A stretch of DNA of 64,000 nucleotides from Agarivorans albus (GTDB lineage: Bacteria; Pseudomonadota; Gammaproteobacteria; Enterobacterales; Celerinatantimonadaceae), in assembly GCF_019670105.1 (NCBI RefSeq), contig NZ_AP023032.1:3528972-3592971 (forward strand). The letters run 5' to 3'. Positions 35,852-45,235 of the stretch are shown here, piece by piece. Each line of letters starts with the position of its first letter. Position 1 is the first letter of the stretch. Below the pieces are notes generated by a model. That model ran no database searches and was not told where the DNA came from. It worked only from the letters and a program-made list of their open reading frames with translations. A program made the translations under genes and the position numbers.

Positions 35852-36727
35852 ATGAAACTACCTAATTTTCTGCCGGGATTTAGCGCTTTAATGCTATTGG
35901 CTCCCTTATTTAGCTTTGCAGAAAACTCACCGCAGCCCACTGATGACAGTGAGCAATACCAGGCTTTTTTCCCCATTTGGGCGCAAGAGGCCATCGATTT
36001 GGGCCACAAACTGCCAAAGCCTTATGGCTTTAGCATTAACTACATGAGCATGTCGCAGCCACTCATTGTGGATAGCGTGGCCTTTTCTGGCCTTGGTAAC
36101 GCCATCGACAATCTGGTTGGTGTTAGTGGTAGCCACGCTATTCAAGACTCAGAAACCCTTACTCTGCGCGGAGATGTTTGGGTTTTACCCTTCATGAATG
36201 TATATGGGGTACTTGGGCAAACCAAAGGCAGCAGTGTTGCCAATGTTCAAGTAGATCTCGCCGGCATGCCTATCGGAGACCCCTTCGATTTTAGCTTAAA
36301 CTTTAGCGGTATAACCTACGGTGCAGGCACAACAATAGTGGGCGGCGTGGGGAACTGGTTTGCTTTGCTTGATGTTAACTACACCAATACCGATCTCGAT
36401 ATTTTAGACGGGGAAATCAGCACCATTGTGGTCACCCCACGCGCAGGTTACCGCTGGGAAGTGGGCGGGCGTGATATTCAGGTTTGGGGCGGTGCGATGT
36501 ATCAAAACGTTGAGCAAACCTTTAGCGGCAACCTAAACGACATAGGTATTAATCTTCCACCACCGCTGCCTAGTGGCGGTAAGTTTGTGGTTACACAACA
36601 CCTAGAAGAAAAGTGGAATGCCTTAGTGGGCGGACAAATGTCGCTTACCGAGCATGTAGATGCTTTGCTGGAAGTAGGCTTTGGCAAACGCAGTAGCTTT
36701 ATGCTTGGTCTAGGCTACCGCTTCTAA
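35852..36727 (+). CDS. Predicted outer-membrane beta-barrel protein
   Basis: A 291-residue protein with a signal peptide (about residues 1-23, SFAEN) and many amphipathic strands with alternating aromatic residues. It ends in a C-terminal phenylalanine (LGLGYRF), the usual signal for the Bam machinery. The mature N-terminus has FPIWAQEAIDLGHKLPKPYGFSINY. No named family is recognised. First gene of a four-gene coupled operon: its TAA stop shares a base with the next ATG. Confidence 0.72.
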   Translation: MKLPNFLPGFSALMLLAPLFSFAENSPQPTDDSEQYQAFFPIWAQEAIDLGHKLPKPYGFSINYMSMSQPLIVDSVAFSGLGNAIDNLVGVSGSHAIQDSETLTLRGDVWVLPFMNVYGVLGQTKGSSVANVQVDLAGMPIGDPFDFSLNFSGITYGAGTTIVGGVGNWFALLDVNYTNTDLDILDGEISTIVVTPRAGYRWEVGGRDIQVWGGAMYQNVEQTFSGNLNDIGINLPPPLPSGGKFVVTQHLEEKWNALVGGQMSLTEHVDALLEVGFGKRSSFMLGLGYRF

Positions 36728-37656
36728 TGAGCATAAAGAATGTGTTTCCCCGCTGGTTGCTCGGCTTGGCTTTACTGTTAAGCCTAAGCGGCTGTTCTGC
36801 CCTAGCGGTTAAAGAGCAATTAGATGCCAAGCAACTGCAAAATGCGCAGTTTACCGAAAGTGAACTCAGTTTGGCTGAAGGCGGTCAGCTGCGTTACTGG
36901 GTGGGCGGCCACGGTGAGCCATTGGTATTGCTGCATGGCTTTGGCGGTACAGCCACCACAACCTGGTTGCCAATGATGCTAGAACTTAGCCAACACTATC
37001 GAGTAATAGCCCCAGATTTAGCGTGGTTTGGTGACTCTTATAGTCAAGGCGACGCGAACATTAGCACCCAACGTGAAGCGGTCAATCAACTCTTGGCGCA
37101 ATTACGCGTAGAGCAATTTAGCTTGGTAGGCATCTCCTATGGGGGGCTAGTCGCTTACGACATGATGGCCCAGCAAACAGGTATTAAAAAAGCGGTAATA
37201 CTCTCTAGCCCAGGCACCTTTATCAGTGACCAAGAGCTGCTTGAACTTAGCCAGCGTTTTGAGCGAGAGCAGCCAGCCGATATTTTTGTACCAGAAAATC
37301 GCCAGCAAATGCGCCATTTACTAAAAGGCGTATTTAGTCATTTTCCACCGCTGCCCCATGCTATCGATGAGCAAATTTATCAACGCTACTTTGCTCTATG
37401 GCAGGCTCAGAAACGCCAATTAATAGAAACCTTGCCCGAATACCGAGACCAACTCTCCCCGCAAGTAGAACCACAAAAGATGCCACCTACCCTGGTTATT
37501 TGGGGAGAGAACGATCGAGTATTTCCCTTACAGCAAGGCAAACAATTGGCGCGCTATTTAGATGCCCCCATGATGGTGATACCAAACGCCCCGCATAACA
37601 TTAGCAATGAACATCCCAGCACTGTTAGCCAAGCAATAACGCTTTTTATTGAATGA
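36727..37656 (+). CDS. Alpha/beta-hydrolase lipoprotein
   Basis: A 309-residue hydrolase with a lipoprotein signal (LLSLSGCSA, Cys near residue 23). The fold's landmarks are present: oxyanion motif HGFGG, nucleophile elbow GISYGG (Ser near residue 140), acid in GENDRVFP and catalytic His in PNAPHNISNEHP. It would act in the envelope on an ester or amide substrate not identifiable here. It overlaps the preceding gene by one base and the next by four (ATGA), so it is translated as part of the operon. Confidence 0.87.
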   Translation: MSIKNVFPRWLLGLALLLSLSGCSALAVKEQLDAKQLQNAQFTESELSLAEGGQLRYWVGGHGEPLVLLHGFGGTATTTWLPMMLELSQHYRVIAPDLAWFGDSYSQGDANISTQREAVNQLLAQLRVEQFSLVGISYGGLVAYDMMAQQTGIKKAVILSSPGTFISDQELLELSQRFEREQPADIFVPENRQQMRHLLKGVFSHFPPLPHAIDEQIYQRYFALWQAQKRQLIETLPEYRDQLSPQVEPQKMPPTLVIWGENDRVFPLQQGKQLARYLDAPMMVIPNAPHNISNEHPSTVSQAITLFIE

Positions 37657-38963
37657 GAACCATGAACAAACTTTGCACTGCCAATACAACTCACAACGGT
37701 CGCTTAATTAACCCGCTGGCTTTGTTAGCTTTAATCGCCCTATTAACAGGCTGTTCAAGCAATAATTGGCAAACTCGCAACCAACCAACAACGGAAGCAG
37801 TGCAAAGTGCGCTAAGCGAGCAACCTGATTTGCAGCTACTTAGCCAACAAACTCCGCAACAATTTAGCTTAGCCAGAATGCCAGAAGACGTAAGACCTTG
37901 CTGTGCTTTTGGCAACGCCCACAAGGTTAAAGTAGGCAGCGTACAGGTACCTTTTTTCCGTTATGCCAATACCTTATCGCTGGATGAAATTGGCCCACAC
38001 GCCTATGAAGCGGGCACCTGGAGCTTTCAACGTGGCGAGCCTAAGGGTCGCCGCAGCGGCGAAAACAACGGCCAACTTTATACCTTACGTGGTGGCTTTA
38101 TCGACTTAGCCCATGTTCGCGATACAGCCGACAACACCGTGGCCTTGTTTCAGCGCATTTACCCACAGTTAGGCCAAGCATTTACCATTGAACTACTTGC
38201 GGAAATCGGCCCCAGAGAAATTCGCATTAAAGCCTTTAAGGTTGAGCATTTAAGCCACCAGCAACGCTGGGAGTTAGCCGCGCAATTAGCAGCGAGAATG
38301 GCGTATTCAATGGCCGAAGCACACGAAATTGCCCAATGGCATGGTTACCGTAGCTGGCGCCCATGGTCTGAAGAAGTATCGGCCTATTCGCCAGAAGATC
38401 TCTACTCAAACATGCTAGGTGCAAAAATTGGTTTAGCGTTGGTGGTAAACAACCTAAGCATGACCAGAGAGCTCTATAACCAACACATGAGCCAATGGTT
38501 AAGCGCGTCTATTGCGCAATTGGAACCAGTATCAAAGCAGCAGACTAATGCCATGTTTGATGCTATAGACGGCCACTGGTGGGATTCAAATCAAGCGCTG
38601 CCCAGTAAGTTTATGCTACTAAAACGCCATTATCGCTTAGGCAAAGAACAGCATCCGTACTTAGTGCCCGAGCAGCTTGCTCAGCAAGATGCTAACTGGC
38701 CATTGCTTGAACCGCTGTTTACCAAAACAGCTAGCCCTATGCCACTTTCGCTGCCCGCGATTGTTCATGGCATCGATATGGGCGGCGTTGCCCAACAGTG
38801 GCTAGAAGTAGCCCCCAAGTACCAAGCAAGCTTTAGCCATATACCCAAGCACCTTTGGCAAAACGGTTTTAGCAACCGCAAGTTTTTAGCGATATCTGCC
38901 TATAACCAGCTGCAAGATGAGTTAGAGCTGCAAGCCCATATTGGCGGCCAATTAAATGATTAA
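37653..38963 (+). CDS. DUF4056-like lipoprotein
   Basis: A 436-residue protein with a lipobox (ALLTGCSS, Cys near residue 34). The region RMPEDVRPCCAFG, with paired cysteines, and the stretch FFRYANTLSLDEIGPHAYEAG match my memory of DUF4056-domain proteins; the family has no known function. The rest is helical with conserved-looking WHGYRSWRPWSEEVSAYSPEDLYSN. It overlaps the next gene by 8 bases. The family name is given with moderate certainty. Confidence 0.65.
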   Translation: MRTMNKLCTANTTHNGRLINPLALLALIALLTGCSSNNWQTRNQPTTEAVQSALSEQPDLQLLSQQTPQQFSLARMPEDVRPCCAFGNAHKVKVGSVQVPFFRYANTLSLDEIGPHAYEAGTWSFQRGEPKGRRSGENNGQLYTLRGGFIDLAHVRDTADNTVALFQRIYPQLGQAFTIELLAEIGPREIRIKAFKVEHLSHQQRWELAAQLAARMAYSMAEAHEIAQWHGYRSWRPWSEEVSAYSPEDLYSNMLGAKIGLALVVNNLSMTRELYNQHMSQWLSASIAQLEPVSKQQTNAMFDAIDGHWWDSNQALPSKFMLLKRHYRLGKEQHPYLVPEQLAQQDANWPLLEPLFTKTASPMPLSLPAIVHGIDMGGVAQQWLEVAPKYQASFSHIPKHLWQNGFSNRKFLAISAYNQLQDELELQAHIGGQLND

Positions 38964-40107
38964 ACTGGTTTATTTTATTGCCGCTGTAAGTGGCGGTGCC
39001 TTGGCTTCAGCAGATTTAGCCGAACAGCAGCAAAGCCAAGCTGATGGCAGCTTTATCGATAACATTCTAGAAAAGCTTGGTGCCGACGGCGGTTACGATA
39101 GCAGTAAAGCCATCGACTTTAGCGTACTGCCCGGGCCATTTTATAATCCAGAGCTGTCTTTAGGGGTGGGCATATCCGCCATTGGTTTATACCAAATTGA
39201 TGAAAGCGACCAAGTAAGCCAAACCTCTTCTTTGGTGATTAACGGCTTTGCTTCAATTAATGGCTCAATCGGTATGACCATCGACAACCGCAGCTTTTTC
39301 AAAGAAGACCAGTGGCGCCTTTATATTGATGCAGATATCGCCGATGCTCCCGATGTTTTCTACGGCGTGGGATATCAGCAAAACCATCAAGACAATAACC
39401 GGGTTGATTTTAATCATCGGGAATTTTCGTTACGCCCTATGTTACTTGGTCGCGTGGCTGACTCAGCCTTTATTGGCGCAGGCTTTGACTTTAGCTACGC
39501 GAAAGCCAGCGAGATCGACCCATCTCAAAGCGAAGTAGATAGCAGCATTCTTGAATCCAGCTCTAGTGCCGTGGGCCTTACCCTCCAAGCGAACTACGAC
39601 ACCCGAGACGTGGTACGTAACCCCTATGAAGGAAGATTATTGCAACTAGATGCTGGCTGGTATCACCCGCATATTGGTAGCAACGATAGCTTTCAAACTC
39701 TTAGCTTTAATTACAGCGAGTATTACCGCTTAGGCCCGCGAGATAGCGTGCTTGCTTGGCAATATAAAAGCCGCTTTAGCTATGGTGATGTACCTTGGCA
39801 CATGCTTTCTACCGTAGGTGGAGGCTCGGCCTTACGTGGCTATACCACAGGCCGATATCGTGACAAACAAATGATGATGAGCCAAATAGAGTATCGCTGG
39901 GATTTACCCAGACGGCACGGCTTAGTGTTTTGGCTAGGTGCCGGCGCCGTAGCCCCCACATTGGATGAATTTAGCAGCCAAGAAATACTGCCTAACGCCG
40001 GCTTTGGCTACCGCTTTGAAGTAAAGAGCCGAGTGAACTTGCGCTTAGACATGGGCTTTGGCGACGGTGAAAGCGGCTTCTACTTTAATGTAGATGAGGC
40101 TTTTTAA
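38956..40107 (+). CDS. Omp85/BamA-type outer-membrane barrel without POTRA domains
   Basis: A 383-residue protein with a short signal (AVSGGALASA) and an Omp85-superfamily C-terminal barrel: ANYDTRDVVRNPYEGRLL, GGGSALRGYTTGRYRDKQMM (the VRGY-like loop signature of the superfamily, here LRGY) and a final FNVDEAF. It is too short to contain POTRA repeats. Relatives are annotated as surface-antigen/BamA-TamA-like. The fourth gene of the envelope operon; it may help place or translocate the operon's other products, but this is conjecture. Confidence 0.82.
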   Translation: MIKLVYFIAAVSGGALASADLAEQQQSQADGSFIDNILEKLGADGGYDSSKAIDFSVLPGPFYNPELSLGVGISAIGLYQIDESDQVSQTSSLVINGFASINGSIGMTIDNRSFFKEDQWRLYIDADIADAPDVFYGVGYQQNHQDNNRVDFNHREFSLRPMLLGRVADSAFIGAGFDFSYAKASEIDPSQSEVDSSILESSSSAVGLTLQANYDTRDVVRNPYEGRLLQLDAGWYHPHIGSNDSFQTLSFNYSEYYRLGPRDSVLAWQYKSRFSYGDVPWHMLSTVGGGSALRGYTTGRYRDKQMMMSQIEYRWDLPRRHGLVFWLGAGAVAPTLDEFSSQEILPNAGFGYRFEVKSRVNLRLDMGFGDGESGFYFNVDEAF

Positions 40108-40217
40108 ACCATAAAGGCATAACCACAAACGATTTACGATTAGGAATTGCTTTGCATTTGGTATAATGAATTTATACACTTCGCCCTCGCCATAAGCTGT
40201 AGTAATGGAGCGCTTAA

Positions 40218-40853
40218 ATGAAATCAGCAGAAAAACTAAGTAGTATTCGCACTCGCGTCCCCTTTCAGGTGGGCCGACGTAGCGATATTCCTGCTGAAAT
40301 GCTCTCATTTACCGACCTAAACAGCGACAAAGAACACGTTGCTTTGGTATTTAAAAATGCCGATAGCCAACAAACTACCCCATTGGTGCGGATCCATTCA
40401 GAATGCCTAACCGGCGACGTATTTGGCTCATCTCGCTGTGATTGTGGCGAACAGCTAAACGAAGCTATCGAAAAAATGGCTGAGCAAGGTGGCATTATTT
40501 TATATATGCGCCAAGAAGGCCGCGGCATTGGTTTGTACAACAAGCTAGATGCTTACGAATTACAGATTAAAGGCGTAGATACTTACTCGGCGAACAATCA
40601 ATTGGGCTTTGATGACGATTTACGCGACTTTAGTGAAGCGGCACAAATGCTTAAAGCTATGGGTGTGTCGGAATTAAAGCTACTTAGCAATAACCCCAAA
40701 AAACAAGCCGCTTTAGAGCAAAATGGTATTGCAGTAAAAGAGCTGCAAAGCACCGGTGTATATCGAAAAGTAGATAACCACTACTACTTAGAAACCAAAG
40801 CCAGCCGTGGCAAACACCGCTTAAAACTTACCAAAGACATGCAACCGTCTTAA
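40218..40853 (+). CDS. ribA: GTP cyclohydrolase II
   Basis: A 211-residue enzyme that opens GTP to start riboflavin synthesis. The zinc-binding cysteines are in [21 protein letters not shown], followed by the GTP-binding [17 protein letters not shown] and [11 protein letters not shown] and the LLSNNPKK motif. The C-terminal stretch ([22 protein letters not shown]) differs from the usual ERVPLVVG segment, so it may be a second, diverged RibA rather than the housekeeping copy. Its neighbours are unrelated to riboflavin synthesis. Confidence 0.9.
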   Translation: MKSAEKLSSIRTRVPFQVGRRSDIPAEMLSFTDLNSDKEHVALVFKNADSQQTTPLVRIHSECLTGDVFGSSRCDCGEQLNEAIEKMAEQGGIILYMRQEGRGIGLYNKLDAYELQIKGVDTYSANNQLGFDDDLRDFSEAAQMLKAMGVSELKLLSNNPKKQAALEQNGIAVKELQSTGVYRKVDNHYYLETKASRGKHRLKLTKDMQPS

Positions 40854-40960
40854 AAAGCGCAATAATCTATAAAAACGACTAGCGCTGCGCAATAATCTGA
40901 AATACTTCCTAACGACCACCTGAGACACTACGCTTTTAGTGACACCAGCAGGAGGCTGTA

Positions 40961-41869
40961 ATGATAGGCTTTATTTATTTCGCAACCGTATTTATATGGG
41001 GCACCACTTGGTTAGCCATTGCCTATCAAATTGGCGACGTGCCGATTGCCAACTCTATCATGTACCGCTTTGCCCTTGCCTCCTTGGTATTGGTGCTGTT
41101 TCTGCTTATTACCAAACGCCTACAAAGGCTTAGCTTAAAACAACATGGCAGCTGCTTATTGCTGGGTTTATGTTTGTTTAGCTGTAATTTTATGCTGTTT
41201 TACCATGCTGCCCAGTACATCCCAAGTGGCTTAATCTCAATAGTATTTTCCATCGCGACCATTATGAACATGGGCAACAGCTGGCTGTTTCATGGGCAAA
41301 AACCTAGCTTGCGTTTAATCTGCGGAGGCATATTGGGTATAAGCGGCATTATCCTGTTGTTTTACCCTGATATCAGCCATAGCGAAACCGCCAGCCAACA
41401 ATTGCTTGGTTTAGTAATGGCGCTAGCAGGAACCTACTGTTTCTCGCTGGGTAACATGCTCTCGGCCAAACAACAAAAACAAGGTTTATCGGTACTCTCG
41501 GTCAACGCTTATGGCATGGCTTATGGCGCAGCGCTGCTATTAGTTTGGGGCTTGTTAAGCGGCCAAGAGTTTGGTTTTAGCACCGAGCCGCTGTACTTAG
41601 GTAGTTTGATATATCTGGCAATAATTGGCTCGGTGTTAGGCTTTAGCTTTTATTTGGTACTAGTGGGGAAATTAGGCCCGCAAAAGGCCGCCTATGCCAC
41701 AGTGCTTTTCCCAGTAGTGGCGCTAGGTTTATCAACCGTTTTCGAAGGCTACCAATGGACATTAGTAAGCTTAAGCGGCGTTGCAATAGTGTTACTTGGC
41801 AACTTACTGGTATTTACCAAAGCCAGCCCATGGCAAAAGTGGCGCTTAAAACTCGCTAAAGTTGAATGA
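40961..41869 (+). CDS. EamA/DMT family transporter
   Basis: A 302-residue inner-membrane protein with about ten spans arranged as two EamA repeats (FIWGTTWLAIAYQIGDVPIANSIMYRFALAS at the start of the first; ALAGTYCFSLGNMLSA at the start of the second). Members of the drug/metabolite transporter superfamily export small metabolites. ATG 40961 follows GGAGG. The substrate is unknown. Confidence 0.9.
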   Translation: MIGFIYFATVFIWGTTWLAIAYQIGDVPIANSIMYRFALASLVLVLFLLITKRLQRLSLKQHGSCLLLGLCLFSCNFMLFYHAAQYIPSGLISIVFSIATIMNMGNSWLFHGQKPSLRLICGGILGISGIILLFYPDISHSETASQQLLGLVMALAGTYCFSLGNMLSAKQQKQGLSVLSVNAYGMAYGAALLLVWGLLSGQEFGFSTEPLYLGSLIYLAIIGSVLGFSFYLVLVGKLGPQKAAYATVLFPVVALGLSTVFEGYQWTLVSLSGVAIVLLGNLLVFTKASPWQKWRLKLAKVE

Positions 41870-42009
41870 ATGGACAACATTTTTGAGCATCCCTGCACTT
41901 TAGTAACATACAAATGTGAGCATTAGCAGAATACACCAATAGTATTATTAAATATCACTTACAAGTTGTTCTATACTGATTAAGTTATTAATTTGCAAGG
42001 ATAGCTTTC

Positions 42010-44055
42010 ATGCTCAAATCTATATCGATTCGTAAAAAACTCTTTGTTCTTCCTTTGCTGCTGGCAGCTGCAATGATGGGTGAAGTAATCCTTGTAACCA
42101 GCTCTCTGCAACAAAACCATGACGACGCACAAATAGTAAATATTGCCGGTCGCCAACGCATGCTTACTAAGAAATATTCTGCTGAAGAGTTGCATAGAAG
42201 CTACTTAAAAGAACAAGAATTTCCAGGCATTCTTAGTGCCGATAACACGGTAAAGCTATATGAAGCTTCACTCAGTGCGTTAATGAGGGGCGGTCAAACC
42301 TACGCAGATTTAGGCCTCAAACAGCCTATTAACTTACCCGCTCCTAGTTACCAACCCTTCATCGACCAACTTCAACTCGTTGAACGTTTATGGAAACAAC
42401 AATTAACTGCAGCACATAAACTGGAAAACGACCCTACAGGCGCTAATGCCAACGCTTTTTTGGAAATAAACCACAAGAGCATGGCGGCCATGAACAAAGC
42501 AGTACTCATTTACGCAGATTACGCCGAACTTAAACTAAACAATCTCGTTAATAACAGTATCGGACTCGCTGTTATCATGGTGATTTTGGCCTCGCTAGTA
42601 GCTTGGATTGTCATTAGAGACACTACTCAGCCAATTAATCTATTGGTAGGAATTAGCCGAAAAATTAGCCGCGGTGATTTAAAGTCATCTGCTGAACTTA
42701 CCCAAATTATCAGCAAAAATGAATTAGGCATGTTGGCGCACCACATCGAATTAATGCGTGAGTCGCTGCAAGAAGCATTAAACGAAATTCAACAGGCTTC
42801 TAGCAGCATTAACTTGTCGTCAAACCAGGTGTCGGAGTTATCCAGTCAAATTAGCCAAGCTAACCGCAACGAGCAACAACGCTTTAGCAATATGTATGAA
42901 AACTCACAAACTCTTGAAGAATCCACCGCTCGCTTAAGCGAGATTGCCGCAGAAACCTTAACCATGGTGACCCAGTGTAACGAGTTATCCACTAACGCCT
43001 CTGCCTTAGTGGGCGAAAACATCACCATGATGACCACCACCTCGGAAGAAACAGTTAAAGCCAGCAGCTTTATTAAAGATCTAAGCAACACTGCTGAGCA
43101 AGTTTATGGCATTGTGGATGCTATTCGCGCCATTTCAGAACAAACCAACCTACTTGCACTAAATGCCGCCATCGAGGCCGCCAGAGCCGGCGAACAAGGC
43201 CGTGGATTTGCCGTAGTTGCCGACGAAGTACGCAGCCTTGCAGCCAGAACAGGAAGTTCCACCGATGAAATTGCCAAGTTAATTACCCAGCTTACCGAAG
43301 GGGTACAGCAAGTCGTTAATAGCATGGGAGAGGTAACAGAAAAGGTTGAGCTAAGCCGCGAAACCTCGAAGCAAACCGAACAAGGCATTCTCCAGGTAAC
43401 AGATAAAATTCAATCTGTGGCGCAAGCGCAGCAAAGCATCGACGAACAAGTAGACCGCCAAAATCAGCAATTAGACATTTTAAAAGAAACCCAACGAGAG
43501 CTGCAGGAAATTATCGAAGATAGCCACAATAAGTCGGAAACCTCATCACTGGTTGCCGGGCAATTGGCGAGAGTATCTAGCAATGTCACCGACTTACTAC
43601 AGCGCTTTTCTATCGAAGCGTCGCTTAAAGCAGAAACTAAACACGAAGACGAGAAACGCAGTCATCCACGCGTACCTACTGGCTTACATTTTTCACTAAG
43701 CCAAGGGCACTTAAAAACCCAAGGCTTAACCAAAGACATTAGTAAAGGTGGTGTAAAACTGGTTATTCCTGGCAGCATGCATTTAAACAACAAGCAATCA
43801 ATTGTGCTCAATTTGGCTTACTTATATAAAGGAACCAACAAGCAATTTGATATAGCCGGTAAAGTGATGGATGAAACCAAAGACGAATCTGGAAAACTTC
43901 AGTTGCACATCCGTTTTGAACAAGCAAATACAGAGCAAAACAAAGCGTTAGACGAAATTTTTGAAGAGCATGGCCTGCAATCAAACTTCAATAACAATGG
44001 AACAAAACAGCGCTACCTAGACCCACACACCGATACAGTGCAATACAGCTCTTAG
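42010..44055 (+). CDS. Chemoreceptor with PilJ-type sensor and C-terminal PilZ domain
   Basis: A 681-residue methyl-accepting protein. The first span is at residues 13-33. The periplasmic domain starts with the PilJ/nitrate-sensor motif [13 protein letters not shown]. The second span is at about 180-200 and HAMP at about 201-255. The signalling domain carries an intact tip ([19 protein letters not shown]) near residues 376-394. Residues about 545-655 form a PilZ domain: R550-S-H-P-R554 gives RxxxR, and D576-I-S-K-G-G581 gives the D/NxSxxG motif, both needed to bind c-di-GMP. It should link chemotaxis signalling to c-di-GMP. Single gene, ended by a terminator. Confidence 0.93.
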   Translation: MLKSISIRKKLFVLPLLLAAAMMGEVILVTSSLQQNHDDAQIVNIAGRQRMLTKKYSAEELHRSYLKEQEFPGILSADNTVKLYEASLSALMRGGQTYADLGLKQPINLPAPSYQPFIDQLQLVERLWKQQLTAAHKLENDPTGANANAFLEINHKSMAAMNKAVLIYADYAELKLNNLVNNSIGLAVIMVILASLVAWIVIRDTTQPINLLVGISRKISRGDLKSSAELTQIISKNELGMLAHHIELMRESLQEALNEIQQASSSINLSSNQVSELSSQISQANRNEQQRFSNMYENSQTLEESTARLSEIAAETLTMVTQCNELSTNASALVGENITMMTTTSEETVKASSFIKDLSNTAEQVYGIVDAIRAISEQTNLLALNAAIEAARAGEQGRGFAVVADEVRSLAARTGSSTDEIAKLITQLTEGVQQVVNSMGEVTEKVELSRETSKQTEQGILQVTDKIQSVAQAQQSIDEQVDRQNQQLDILKETQRELQEIIEDSHNKSETSSLVAGQLARVSSNVTDLLQRFSIEASLKAETKHEDEKRSHPRVPTGLHFSLSQGHLKTQGLTKDISKGGVKLVIPGSMHLNNKQSIVLNLAYLYKGTNKQFDIAGKVMDETKDESGKLQLHIRFEQANTEQNKALDEIFEEHGLQSNFNNNGTKQRYLDPHTDTVQYSS

Positions 44056-44069
44056 CTACTGCTAAACTA

Positions 44070-44113
44070 AAAAAGCCAAGCCTTACTGCAAATAGTAATG
44101 GGCTTGGCTTTTT
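44070..44113. terminator. Bidirectional Rho-independent terminator
   Basis: Long stem AAAAGCCAAGCC...TTACT / AGTAA...GGGCTTGGCTTTTT between the convergent chemoreceptor and DUF1513 genes, with A- and T-tracts on its two sides. Confidence 0.88.
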
Positions 44114-44128
44114 CACATCTTAGGGAGT

Positions 44129-45235
44129 CTACAGCGCTAAAACGCTTAAGTGGTTATCCCACTGCCAAGCGGTTTGTTGGCGCTGCAGTTTATTGCTTGG
44201 CTGAATAAGCTGGCCTTGTCCGGTTGAGGCGAACCACGAATGTTGGCTAGCAGCTAAGCCACACACATCATCAATTTGCATAAGCTGCTCAAGCTCTCGG
44301 CTTTGTTCTGACCATACAGCCAATTTAGCACCGCGTGGAGAACTGGCGATAAGCTTGCCATTGCTGCTTACTATGCTGCCAATATATTGATTAAACAAAG
44401 CCCAATAATCGGCATCAGCACCCAGCGCTTGGCATAGCTGATTGCCTTTGTGGGAATATATGAGCGAGGTAACTTCTTGCTCAGGGTTTTGTCCTTGGCA
44501 AGCTAACCACACGGTATCGCTGGCTTTAGAATAACTTAGATGGCGAATACTTAACTGCGGGTTGTTGAGTTCTCGGCGTTGCAGCACTTTTCCGCTTCGG
44601 CTATCCAAATACAATAGGGCTGGCTGCATGCTGTCGAGATTAAGCTTTTCTCGTCCTTGGGTATGAATGCCCCCCACCGCAACCACCAAACGCTGCTGTG
44701 GCAATAACATTAACTGGTGTGGGCCTAATCCGCCCAATGACCACTGTTCGCTTAAACTCCACCCGGAATCTTGCTGGTGATATACCAAAATCTGCCCTTC
44801 ACTGCTAGCACTTAGCCCCGCGGTCACGTAAAGCTGTGTGGCGTCTTCCGAAAAAACCGCATGCCCAAAAAAGTGCATCCCTTGTGGCGGTGAAAGCTGT
44901 TGAATCACCTCACCAGACTCTGGCGAAAACAACATGATGTATTTGCCCGGCCGGCGAGCAACACAAGCGGCTAGAGCCTGCTTAGGTTTGGCCAAGGCAA
45001 CATAGTGGCCCCGAGCAGGCAAAGCTAACTGGTAACGCAGTTCGCCTTGTATATTCATGGCTGCGACATAGTGCTTATTTGCTTGTTTGGCACAAGCAAT
45101 CAGCAAACTTTGTGGGCTTAGGTCTGGCTCATTGCTTAAGCCTTTTGCTAAGGTGGGTAAGCTTAAGCAACTAGCCGAAGCCCCAAAACCCAGCAGCTGA
45201 AATAACACCTGTCGGCGATTAAACTTAGTCGCCAT
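44129..45235 (-). CDS. DUF1513 family protein with Tat-like signal
   Basis: A 368-residue exported protein. The frame opens 54 bases earlier, but ATG 45235 begins MATKFNRRQVLFQLLGFGASA, a twin-arginine-like signal (RRxxL), so I take that start. The mature part has beta-propeller-like repeats (GHAVFSEDATQLYVTAG; LGPHQLMLLPQQRLVVAVGG), typical of DUF1513. In other proteobacteria the family accompanies imelysin and di-haem genes in iron-regulated operons. It overlaps the preceding gene by 11 bases and is last in the operon. Confidence 0.85.
   Translation of the reverse strand: MATKFNRRQVLFQLLGFGASASCLSLPTLAKGLSNEPDLSPQSLLIACAKQANKHYVAAMNIQGELRYQLALPARGHYVALAKPKQALAACVARRPGKYIMLFSPESGEVIQQLSPPQGMHFFGHAVFSEDATQLYVTAGLSASSEGQILVYHQQDSGWSLSEQWSLGGLGPHQLMLLPQQRLVVAVGGIHTQGREKLNLDSMQPALLYLDSRSGKVLQRRELNNPQLSIRHLSYSKASDTVWLACQGQNPEQEVTSLIYSHKGNQLCQALGADADYWALFNQYIGSIVSSNGKLIASSPRGAKLAVWSEQSRELEQLMQIDDVCGLAASQHSWFASTGQGQLIQPSNKLQRQQTAWQWDNHLSVLAL

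Noticed and set aside
40856-40898. Direct repeat GCGCAATAATCT after ribA
   Set aside because: Only two copies of 12 bases, with no link to a known element; probably a local duplication.
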